A stretch of 64,000 nucleotides of DNA, from the NCBI RefSeq assembly GCF_013304825.1, contig NZ_JAAWUO010000011.1, forward strand, positions 1 to 64,000, read 5' to 3'. Position numbers and translations under genes: made by a program. The DNA is from Blautia schinkii (GTDB lineage: Bacteria; Bacillota; Clostridia; Lachnospirales; Lachnospiraceae). How positions within the stretch are numbered: the stretch's first letter is position 1; every line of letters starts with the position of its first letter. Of the stretch, positions 23,991-32,400 are shown in pieces. The notes beneath the pieces are model-generated. The model was not told the DNA's origin. It ran no database searches and saw nothing but the letters and a program-made list of their open reading frames with translations.

Positions 23991-25016
23991 CTATTCTTCA
24001 TAAATCTCATCAAACACTCCGCCATCTGCGAAATGCTTTTTCTGCACTTCATCCCAGCCGCCGAAATCTTTGATAGTTGTCAGCTTCACTTTCAGATTAA
24101 AAGTATCTGCATGTTTTTTCAAAATCTTCTGCTTTACCGGTCTGTAATAATTCTCAGCGATCAGCTCCTGTGCTTCATCGGAATACAGATATTTCAGATA
24201 AGCCTGCGCCGCAGCTTCGTTATCATGCTTTTTCACATTCTCATCTACAACTGCTACGGACGGCTGTGCCAGAATACTGATGCTCGGTGTTACGATCTCG
24301 TAATCATCCGGATTATCCCTCACAGAAAGAAATGCTTCGTTTTCCCAGGCGATCAGCACATCACCCTGACCGTTTTCCACAAAAGAAGTTGTTGCGCCTC
24401 TTGCTCCTGAATCCAAAACAAGAACATTCTGATAAAGCTTCTTTATAAAAGCTTTCATCTCTGTTTCATTTCCATTGTATTTTGCATTGGCATAAGCCCA
24501 GGCTGCCATGTAGTTCCAGCGGGCACCACCTGAAGTTTTCGGATTCGGTGTAATCACTCCCACGCCATTCTTTGTCAGATCATCCCAGTCATGGATGTTC
24601 TTTGGATTGCCTTTTCGCACCAGAAATACAATGGTTGAAGTGTACGGAGCACTGTCATCCGGATATTCATTGATCCATCCACTGTCGATCATGCCGGCAT
24701 TTTGGATCGCATCAATATCATATTCCAGGGCAAGTGTTGCCACGTCTGCCGGAAGTCCGTTTGCGATCTCAAGTGCCTGCTTGCCGGAACCGCCATGAGA
24801 CTGGATCACATCAACTGTCTGGCCTGTTTTTTCCTTCCAGTATTCTGAAAAGATCTTATTATATGACTCATAAAATTCTCTTGTCGGGTCATATGACACA
24901 TTAATGATCTCCACGTGATTTTTATCTTTTGTATTATTACCTGATACTGCAATAGTTCCTGCAAGCACAACTGCTGCCAGTGCGATACAGACTCCTGCGA
25001 TCCGTCTTCTTTTCAT
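23991..25016 (-). CDS. Sulfate-binding protein of the ABC transporter
   Basis: A 341-aa Sbp/CysP-family protein with [22 protein letters not shown] and [16 protein letters not shown], the same order as in the orphan copy. The N-terminal hydrophobic segment (ALAAVVLAGTIAVSG) follows MKRRR. The only Cys near it (C10) is not in a lipobox, so it may be a signal-anchor or secreted protein. It is the first gene of the operon with cysT, cysW and cysA, and lies downstream of lacI in the same direction. Confidence 0.92.
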   Translation of the reverse strand: MKRRRIAGVCIALAAVVLAGTIAVSGNNTKDKNHVEIINVSYDPTREFYESYNKIFSEYWKEKTGQTVDVIQSHGGSGKQALEIANGLPADVATLALEYDIDAIQNAGMIDSGWINEYPDDSAPYTSTIVFLVRKGNPKNIHDWDDLTKNGVGVITPNPKTSGGARWNYMAAWAYANAKYNGNETEMKAFIKKLYQNVLVLDSGARGATTSFVENGQGDVLIAWENEAFLSVRDNPDDYEIVTPSISILAQPSVAVVDENVKKHDNEAAAQAYLKYLYSDEAQELIAENYYRPVKQKILKKHADTFNLKVKLTTIKDFGGWDEVQKKHFADGGVFDEIYEE

Positions 25017-25048
25017 GATCTATGTACTCCCTTATTTGAATTGAATAC

Positions 25049-25101
25049 ATTAAACCATATTATTCCTATTATTTAAATAGGAATATCTGAAAACGTTTTC
25101 A
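25049..25101 (-). promoter_or_regulatory. Sulfate transporter promoter with two operators
   Basis: The promoter has a weak -35 TTTAAA (25072-25077), a 17-bp spacer and -10 TTTAAT (25049-25054). A perfect palindrome with 9-bp arms ATTCCTATT/AATAGGAAT and a 5-bp centre (25062-25084) covers the -35, in the same register as the metY palindrome. A perfect LacI-type operator TGAAAACGTTTTCA lies at 25088-25101, 10 bp upstream of the -35. Confidence 0.65.
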
Positions 25102-25110
25102 CATAATTTA

Positions 25111-26187
25111 TCAGATGCAATAATCGCTCCACATACTGTCTTCCACACTGCTGCAGCTGTTTCGGATTACCAGTCTGCCTTCCAGCTCCATCCGAACCAC
25201 GCCGGAATGTTCGCCCTTCAGCCTGTCCAGCAGCAGATACAAAGCAAATTTTCCCATATCCTCTTTCGGTAAACTTACTGTTGTGAGCATCGGCTTTGTA
25301 AACTGTGCTTCCTGGATATCATCACTTGATATAATAGAAGGCATATAATATCGGTTCCGAAATTTATTTAAACACTTCAGCATTCCAATAGCCGAAATAT
25401 CATTGGCACAGTAAATTCCTGTAGGCATATCATCAGACTGGAGAAATTTTTCCATAGCCTCATAGCCCTCGGCTTCAGTCTGTTTCGTCTCGATCACATA
25501 CTCCGGGATCACATCCAGATTATGCTGTTTCAAAGTCTCCAGGTATCCATTGTAGCGGTCTTCGCTGTGGCACTGTCCGACATATCCGATATTCTTATGT
25601 CCAAGCGATATAAGATATTCAACTGCTGCTGATGCAATCTTTTTTCCATCACATAGAACTTCATCCACCTCATAATTCGTAGAATTGCGGTTCACCGAAA
25701 CTACACTTTTATATCTTTTATTCAGCTTCTTTAAAGCTTCCTTATTACATCTTCCGATAATAATCAGACCGTCCCTCTTCCCCTCCACTTCACCATACAT
25801 TTCGTCAATCAGGCGATCCAGATTTTCTCTGCGGCACTTACGGTCATCAGAGAACACCGACATATACCACACTTTTGAAAGAATACAGTTCTTATCATGG
25901 ATTTCACTCTCAATTACCCGCAGCAGCTCCGAAAAAAAAGGATCTGTCTGTGAGGAATCGGTTCTTGTCATCAGAATATTGATATACCATGTTTTCTCCT
26001 GCTTTGCAGAAACGCCCCGCTTCAGATTCCTGGCAGCCTCATTTGGCACGTAATTCATCTCAATGGCTGTTTTCCAGATCTTATCCCGAAGCCCTGAAAC
26101 GGAACACTTATAATTGGGATTATTCAGAACTCTGGACACCGTAGCAGGCGAAACCCCTGCTTTCTCTGCTATTTTCTTGATCGACAT
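25111..26187 (-). CDS. LacI-family transcriptional regulator
   Basis: A 358-aa regulator with N-terminal LacI helix-turn-helix (MSIKKIAEKAGVSPATVSRV, hinge NEAARNLKRG), then a periplasmic-binding-protein-like effector domain (about 65-350). RBS GGAGGAA lies upstream of the ATG. It sits immediately upstream of the sulfate transporter operon, with a perfect LacI operator between the two and a near-perfect one in front of its own gene. Control of sulfate uptake is inferred from this position. The operators also fit a catabolite (cre) element, so CcpA binding is an alternative. The ligand is unknown. Confidence 0.85.
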   Translation of the reverse strand: MSIKKIAEKAGVSPATVSRVLNNPNYKCSVSGLRDKIWKTAIEMNYVPNEAARNLKRGVSAKQEKTWYINILMTRTDSSQTDPFFSELLRVIESEIHDKNCILSKVWYMSVFSDDRKCRRENLDRLIDEMYGEVEGKRDGLIIIGRCNKEALKKLNKRYKSVVSVNRNSTNYEVDEVLCDGKKIASAAVEYLISLGHKNIGYVGQCHSEDRYNGYLETLKQHNLDVIPEYVIETKQTEAEGYEAMEKFLQSDDMPTGIYCANDISAIGMLKCLNKFRNRYYMPSIISSDDIQEAQFTKPMLTTVSLPKEDMGKFALYLLLDRLKGEHSGVVRMELEGRLVIRNSCSSVEDSMWSDYCI

Positions 26188-26254
26188 GTTCCATTCCTCC
26201 CCGAAAAAATTTTCCTGCTTGCTTTCTCCTTATTTCATAGTAAATAAATATGTT

Positions 26255-26310
26255 TTATATGATAATGAGTATCATATAAAATGTCAATGTTATTTTGTGA
26301 AAACGTTTCA
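26255..26310 (-). promoter_or_regulatory. lacI promoter with LacI operator and Fur-like box
   Basis: A -35 TTGACA (26282-26287), a 17-bp spacer and -10 TATCAT (26259-26264) form the promoter. TGAAAACGTTTCA (26298-26310) lies 10 bp upstream of the -35. A perfect 10-bp-arm inverted repeat (26255-26264 and 26270-26279) covers the -10. Its core TGATAATGAGTATCA (26260-26274) differs at one position from the Fur-family 7-1-7 pattern. The remaining sequence to 26500 shows no gene. Confidence 0.55.
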
Positions 26311-26540
26311 CTGTCCTTTATTCTGTTTACTATCTTGTCCAGGTAATCTTATATATTGTTACTGTTACTTTACTTGCCTGAACTTTAACCGGGCATGTGA
26401 AAATACATTGAAATCATAGAACATATGCGTTATTATCATTCAAGTAGAATTGCTTTTATGAATATTTAAGATAATGATATTGGTATTGAAGCTACTGCTA
26501 AATGTTTAAGATGCCATTCAGAATTGAATAAAAAACCGTT

Positions 26541-26632
26541 ATTCCTGCTCATAAAACATTAGCAGATTATGGAAGTTTAAGAAATCTGAATTGGAGGAAT
26601 GGCTTAAAAGCGGAAGAAGCTCAACAGATTAG
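26541..26632 (+). pseudogene. Remnant of an excisionase/HTH-type DNA-binding protein
   Basis: Frame one gives IPAHK (26541-26555). After a frame change, another frame gives RLWKFKKSELEEWLKSG and ends in TAG at 26630-26632. Together these look like the recognition and C-terminal part of an excisionase-family HTH protein (usual pattern IPAHKIGRLWRFKKSELEEWL) broken by a small deletion. It lies 11 bases upstream of the methyltransferase start and probably preceded it in the donor locus. Confidence 0.5.
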
Positions 26633-26643
26633 AGGAGGAAGCT

Positions 26644-27549
26644 ATGATTGAATTATTTCATGATATAGATTTTGAATATCTTGAATCAGATAATTCGTTG
26701 GTTATTTACAATGATTGTATTGAATCATTAAAAAAGATGGAAGCAGATTCAGTAGATTTGATTTTTGCTGATCCCCCATACAATCTCGGTAAAGATTTTG
26801 GCAATGACAGCGATTCCTGGAAGGATAGACAAAAATACTTGGAGTGGTGTTATACTTGGATTGATGAATGTTTTAGAGTATTAAAAGATAATGGAACTTT
26901 TTATCTGATGAATTCAACCCAAAATATTCCATATATTTCAATCTATCTGCAAGAACACTATAATATTGTGAATGATATTGTATGGGCATATGATAGTTCC
27001 GGTGTTCAATCAAAAAAGAAATTTGGTTCTTTATATGAACCTATTCTTATGGCTACCAAAACTGATAAAGCTAAATATACATTTAATTATCAAGATATCC
27101 TGATTGAAGCAAAGACCGGTGCCAAGAGAGGATTAATAGACTATCGTAAAAATCCACCTCAGCCATATAATACAAAAAAAGTGCCAGGTAATGTTTGGGA
27201 ATTTCCTAGAGTGAGATTCAAGATGGATGAATATGAAAATCATCCTTCTCAAAAACCAGAAATGTTATTGCAAAGAATCATCCAGGCATCAAGTAATCCT
27301 GATGAAATTGTATTGGATCCATTTGGCGGCAGCTTCTCAACAGCAGGTGTAGCTGTCAAACTTGGAAGAAGAGCAATCAGTATGGATATAAATAAAGAGT
27401 ATTTCAAAATAGGTATTCGCAGAACTGGAATTTCAAAGACTTATAAAGGAGAAATTCTGCAAAAGGACAAAAGCAGAAAGACAAACAATACCTCAAAGAA
27501 AAGCCATATTAAGAATAACAATATTCAATTGTCACTTTTTGATATATAA
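26644..27549 (+). CDS. Adenine-N6 DNA methyltransferase, YhdJ-like (predicted ATGCAT)
   Basis: A 301-aa beta-class methyltransferase: catalytic motif IV DPPY at residues 43-46, followed by the recognition region, then SAM-binding motif I LDPFGGSFST near the C-terminal third. The segments DYRKNPPQPYN, KVPGNVWEFPRVR and WAYDSSGVQ are nearly the same as I recall for E. coli YhdJ (M.EcoKII), which methylates ATGCAT. RBS AGGAGGA lies 5 bases upstream. It is AT-rich relative to its neighbours, convergent with a nuclease gene, and so read as the protecting half of a type II restriction-modification system. Confidence 0.88.
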   Translation: MIELFHDIDFEYLESDNSLVIYNDCIESLKKMEADSVDLIFADPPYNLGKDFGNDSDSWKDRQKYLEWCYTWIDECFRVLKDNGTFYLMNSTQNIPYISIYLQEHYNIVNDIVWAYDSSGVQSKKKFGSLYEPILMATKTDKAKYTFNYQDILIEAKTGAKRGLIDYRKNPPQPYNTKKVPGNVWEFPRVRFKMDEYENHPSQKPEMLLQRIIQASSNPDEIVLDPFGGSFSTAGVAVKLGRRAISMDINKEYFKIGIRRTGISKTYKGEILQKDKSRKTNNTSKKSHIKNNNIQLSLFDI

Positions 27550-27592
27550 AGCCTTAGCCTCGAACCACATATCGGAACGAGGCTAATTTTTT

Positions 27593-28696
27593 TCATTCAA
27601 TATTATATTCAACTTTACATTGTGTGATTAATTCATCTATCATATTAGGCAGATATCCTTTAGATATATTTAATTCGAGCATTGCTTTGAGAGTAGGAAT
27701 AGTAATTACTTCCTCAAAACAAGAGAGATATTGATTTAATACATTGATATCTGAATACTTCTCAAGAGCCACTTGTTTAATTCGTCTTAAAGCTTCTTCA
27801 GGAGTGATATCCTGCTTTATAACAAAGGTAATCGGATAATGAATCAATTTATCTATGTCCAAGAAATACTTATTGAAATCCAATACTTCCGTTACTTGAA
27901 AAACTCTTCCTAAAGGTTTCATTATATAATCGATACCGCCATCATTAGCATTTGTCCTTCCAACTTTAAATACTGTTAAGGGTACTTCTTGGGTTATTCC
28001 ATTTAATGTGTATTTTATCGTTTGATCAATGAAATGATACTTTATGATTACATAGGATACAATTTCAAAAATACGAGCATCCGAATTTGGATTCAGTGTT
28101 TCTGATATAAAGCTGACAGATTTCTGCGGATTAGTAGAAACAGTCAATTTCAAGTCATTTAAATCATTAAAGAAACATGAAAATCTTTTCATTTTCAGCT
28201 CAACATATTTATTAATTATCTCAATACACAGTGGAGCAATATTTACTATATCTGCAGGCGATATTTGGACTTCAAGCAGCTTTTCATTAATCCAATATCT
28301 TCTAGTATCTAAATTCCGTCTAATAGGAATCTCTGCAGTTTCTGACATAAAAAATTTTTTGAATTCATCATTACATCTATTATTCAAAGCATGATTTTGA
28401 AGCTTCTCACCAAATGGAAGTTCCCTTGTACGGGCAAGTGCGTCAGTAAACATCATACCTGGATATTCAGAGTATCTTTTTGATGAATTCAAATATCCAT
28501 TCTTTATGTAATCTTCAACAAGAACATAAATGGCATATAGATTTGCAAATGATCCCCTTGCTTTTGAAGATTTATCTACTGATTGAGTTTTCTTATCAAG
28601 ATACTGCAATAAATAAGCATATTGATATACTCTTGCTGCCTGCATTCTATCATTATTACAATGTATGGAAATAATATCCATGATAAAATCATTCAT
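27593..28696 (-). CDS. Putative type II restriction endonuclease
   Basis: A 367-aa protein I do not recognise by family. Context supports a restriction endonuclease: convergent with an adenine methyltransferase (43 bases between stops), preceded by a small HTH controller gene, all AT-rich. A candidate catalytic core is NDGGIDYIMKPLGRVFQVTE (around residues 245-265), an Asp followed by Q-x-x-E after a beta-hairpin, a possible variant of PD-(D/E)xK with Glu in place of Lys. If it pairs with the YhdJ-like enzyme, it should cut ATGCAT. RBS AAGGGG precedes the ATG. Confidence 0.7.
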   Translation of the reverse strand: MNDFIMDIISIHCNNDRMQAARVYQYAYLLQYLDKKTQSVDKSSKARGSFANLYAIYVLVEDYIKNGYLNSSKRYSEYPGMMFTDALARTRELPFGEKLQNHALNNRCNDEFKKFFMSETAEIPIRRNLDTRRYWINEKLLEVQISPADIVNIAPLCIEIINKYVELKMKRFSCFFNDLNDLKLTVSTNPQKSVSFISETLNPNSDARIFEIVSYVIIKYHFIDQTIKYTLNGITQEVPLTVFKVGRTNANDGGIDYIMKPLGRVFQVTEVLDFNKYFLDIDKLIHYPITFVIKQDITPEEALRRIKQVALEKYSDINVLNQYLSCFEEVITIPTLKAMLELNISKGYLPNMIDELITQCKVEYNIE

Positions 28697-28720
28697 AACG
28701 TATGCCCCTTTAGTCTTTTA

Positions 28721-28942
28721 TCAATTATACGATTCTGCTTTTGCAAAGAGCTCTGAAACATTGGTATTTAATCCTCTGGCAATTTTCTCAATGTTGGCCA
28801 GAGAAAGATTTCTTTTTCCTGCTTCTACAGATGCCAAATATGTTCTGTCCATCTCAATTGAAAGCGCAAATTTTTCTTGGCTCAGCCCCAGATTATTTCT
28901 GAATTCTTTAATAGCAATACCTAAATTTGTTTGCAAGTTCAT
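28721..28942 (-). CDS. Small XRE/HTH controller (C protein-like)
   Basis: A 73-aa helix-turn-helix protein (FRNNLGLSQEKFALSIEM, then LASVEAGKRNLSL), the size and type of restriction-modification controller proteins. The ATG at 28942 follows GAGGTGAG; a longer upstream reading lacks a ribosome site. It is 24 bases before the nuclease gene in the same direction. Controllers delay nuclease expression until methylation is complete. I did not find a convincing C-box, so autoregulation is inferred. Confidence 0.8.
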   Translation of the reverse strand: MNLQTNLGIAIKEFRNNLGLSQEKFALSIEMDRTYLASVEAGKRNLSLANIEKIARGLNTNVSELFAKAESYN

Positions 28943-29117
28943 AAAGATCTCACCTCGAAATAATGATATATTTATGTGACTTTTAAGGCAACGGATTATA
29001 AGTAACAACTAAATATTTCCAAATACATTGAACCTATTCTCACCAGAATAGATATGAACCCATATAAAAATTATTAAATGAGAGTATTATAATCAAAAAG
29101 TTCTATTCTGCAAAAGC

Positions 29118-29149
29118 TGCAGGGGGCTGTTCGTTTGAACAGCCCCCTG
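29118..29149. terminator. Strong hairpin beside the restriction-modification island
   Basis: CAGGGGGCTGTTC (29120-29132) pairs perfectly with GAACAGCCCCCTG (29137-29149) around a 4-nt loop. T-tracts are short on both sides, TTTTG being the best (minus strand). It may terminate the decayed Big_2 gene or mark the island edge. The rest of 29009-29200 contains no gene. Confidence 0.6.
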
Positions 29150-29200
29150 GTCGGTATTCAGTATTTTATTTTTGAAATTCTTGGTTTGCAGATCCGGGAA

Positions 29201-29343
29201 TCATTTTTTTACTGTTACTGTAACAACTTTCGTGATTCCGTTTCCTTTCACATAGATCTTACAGGTTCCGGCTTTCTTTGCTGTGATCTTTCCTGTGCTG
29301 GTTACGGTTGCGATCTTGTTGTTGGAGCTTCCTCCCGCCATAA
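29201..29343 (-). pseudogene. C-terminal Big_2 domain fragment
   Basis: The minus strand encodes SSNNKIATVTSTGKITAKK followed by AGTCKIYVKG and ends in VTVTVKK. This is the second half of a bacterial Ig-like (Big_2) domain with its stop codon. Upstream coding sequence is absent, so only the last roughly 45 codons of a surface protein remain. It is similar to the end of the giant protein encoded next to it and was probably truncated by rearrangement near the restriction-modification island. Confidence 0.7.
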
Positions 29344-29430
29344 CATGCAAAGTCCACATTTTCCCTCTGATTTTATATAAATTGTACCAAAACAATACAT
29401 TTTTTGCCAGTACAGAACTAAAATTAGACA

Positions 29431-29470
29431 AAAAAAACAGGCCGGATCACCCAATGGTAATCCGGTCTGT
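29431..29470 (-). terminator. Terminator of the giant surface protein gene
   Basis: ACAGACCGGAT and ATCCGGCCTGT form the stem on the minus strand, followed by TTTTTTT (29431-29437), 11 bases after the stop codon. Confidence 0.85.
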
Positions 29471-29480
29471 TTTTTATTGA

Positions 29481-32400
29481 TTATTTTACGGTTACTGTTA
29501 CTACATAAGATTTCTTTCCTGCTTTCACAGTGATCTTTGCAGTTCCTTTTTTCTTGCCTGTGATAACACCCTTGCTGCTTACTGTTGCAACGGATTTATT
29601 GGATGTTTTGTAAGTGATCTTATCCTTGCTTGTGATCGGGCTGAGGACTGGTTTCAGGGTCAGAGTCTTGCCTTTCTTCACAGTTACTTTTGATTTCAGG
29701 CCTGTGATCTTGGATGTCGCAACTTTGGAAGTCTGTACTTTAACTGTTACTGTTGCTTTCTTTCCACTCTTCAGTGTTACTGTGATCTTTGCAGTTCCTT
29801 TCTTTACAGCTTTGATCGTTCCTTTCTTATCGACTGTTGCGATCTTCTTGTTGCTGGAAGTCCAGGATTTCACGGAGTCACCTTTCGCCATAGTTACTTT
29901 GACTGCTTTTGTGCTCTGTTTCTGCTGCAAAGTGATGGATGTTAAGTTCAGCTTGATAGTTGCTTTCACCTTACTTCCAACATATCTGTAGTCTGGCTTC
30001 TTGCAGACAGAACAGGTTCTCTTCTGTTTCTGTTTAGCAAATACAGTTGCATCAGAGATCTTCTTCCAGCTGCTGAACTTATGTCCTGTTTTTGCAATAG
30101 CTTCTGTTTTCTTTTCACCGCAGTTGCTGCAGGTGTAAGTCTTCACTCCGTCTGCAGTACAGGTTGCTTTCTTTGTAATCACACCACTGTTCCACTTGTG
30201 GCCAAGTGCCGGTGTAACTGTCACTCTTGTATCTCCGTGTTTACGGCAGGTCTCAACCTTCTTTCCTTCTTTTGTACAGGTTGCTTTTGTATCGGATGTT
30301 ACGTCCCAGATACAGTCTGCATATACAACTGTTACAGAAGGATTTTCTTTATAAGCATGTACATGGATGTAATAAATCTTGCCTTCTTTCAAATTGCAGT
30401 TGCCTGGATTGTTGCAGCTGTCATCCGGATCTTCGCCGACAACCCCTTCTACTACATAACCGCCATCTACAGTAAACCGATAATTATCTGTTTTTTCAGG
30501 AACAAATTTCAGTGTTACCATATCACCGCGAACAGCTTTTACAGTTGTAGCTTTATCGCGTTTCAGTTCCGGAACATTACTCCAGGAATCTGCTTTCAGC
30601 GGGAAACTTACCTGATATTTTCCAAGGTTCGCATATGCTATGCCAGTTCCATCGTCCAGCCATTTCACAGTTCCCTGATAAATATATCTTCCGGAGGAAT
30701 CTGCATTTCCATATGTAATAGTTTCTGTGCTTCCGTCTGTGTAGAGTGCTTTTACCTGAAGTCCTTTATAGGAAACAGCATTTACATCATTTGGAAGGCA
30801 TTTTACCTGTTCCGGTGCCTTCACCAGTTCCAGACCTTTTAATGTTTTCTTTACCTTCCTGATCTGGAAGCTTGCCTCGGGATCATTAACTTCACCCAAT
30901 GCAGACACAAGATATTCTCTACCTGCTTCCAGCTGAACAGAATAATTGTTCTCACCTTCATAAGCCTTCTCTACAATGCAGGTTTCCCATTGATTATCGT
31001 ACAGCTTTCCGTAAGTCCAGACATTTACATTATTATAATCATTATCTTCCTGTTTCAGAGATATTATGTACTGTCCTTCTGATGAAGGTGTAAAACGATA
31101 ATATTGGCGATCGAAAGTGGTTATTTTATAATCATTTGCTTCTTTAAGTTCTTCCAGTGATGGAATTCCTTTTACAGTAATATTTTCTTTCTTTTCTTTC
31201 TCGTCATCTGATCCAAGATTCGTATATTTTACGGTTACTGTATAAGTAACTTCTTTTTCAGTTCCTGTCTGTTCCGGAATATTAATATCTTTATCAATGG
31301 CATTTCCATAAGCATCTTTTCGATTCCACCAGTTTGTTATTTCCGTAGTTCCATTCTCATAAGTTATTTTAACATCATAGTAACTTCTGATATTGTCTAT
31401 AACTGTAAGAGCAGAGATATCTACGCCTTCTCTTGGTACGATCTCAATGTTCTTAATCGGAACAATATTTGTCTTATGGAAAGAAATGATAAAGGAACCT
31501 GTATCTTCGTTATAAGTTCTTGGCAGGTATGTATATTCTTTGCCCTTTTCAAGCTTCTTTATAAGGCAGAAGTTTCCATTTCCTGCATCCTCATCATTTT
31601 CTCCGATCTTATCTCCGTCACACATCAGATCAACATAAGTGTCCAAATATGATCCATCCAGAGATTCGGACTCCATTGTATAATATCCATCCTCTTCCGG
31701 AGTGAAAGTACAAGGAATATCTTTGCCTGTGTAAGTGATGGCTTTTCTCAGTCCGTCAGTAAGTGCAATACTGCTTACTTCTTCCGGAGTTTCTGTTGCT
31801 GCTGTATTTACAACTCTGAGTTTACACTCTGCGCTGGTATAAATAACAGCAAGGCATGTTTCGCCTTTTTTCAGATTAATGCTGTAGCCTTCATCTTTGT
31901 ATCCTTTTTCACCGTCTGAATAGAATACTCCAACTCCTCTGTTGTATCTTTCCTGCTCATTACTGCATTCAAATACATATTTTCCGTCTTCCGGAGCTGT
32001 GAATGAATAATATCTGTCGGAATATCCTGTATTCTCAAACTGTTTCCAGACATCTTTTTCCAGGGATGGAAGCTTGTCCATTTCCAGTTTCTTAGCGGTG
32101 ATCGTATCGGATTTAACAGGAAGCTTGGACATTTCTACAGCAATGGCACTTCCTGTCTGGATACTTGCACTGAGATAAGGTGTAACTGTCCATTCACCTA
32201 CTGTCAGAGGTTCATAATAAGAATGCTCCTTACCTTCACTGTCTTTTACCTGGTAGTGGAGATAATATCCGTTTACAAGATCGGAACCTTTTACAGTTCT
32301 GGATTTGTTTTCCCCGAATCCTACGGTTGTCTGCATGTTCTCTTCTTTAAAGTATTCCACACCTGCAATATAGTTTTTCTTTAATGCAGTTGTCTCCATT

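Noticed and set aside
26644-27549. Solitary regulatory methyltransferase like YhdJ
   Set aside because: The convergent nuclease-like gene and the C-type HTH gene, all AT-rich, make a restriction-modification system more likely than an orphan enzyme.
30081-30842. Plus-strand open frame of 253 codons
   Set aside because: It is antisense to the Cys-rich and Big_2 part of the giant surface gene and Cys/Phe rich; no start signal is seen.
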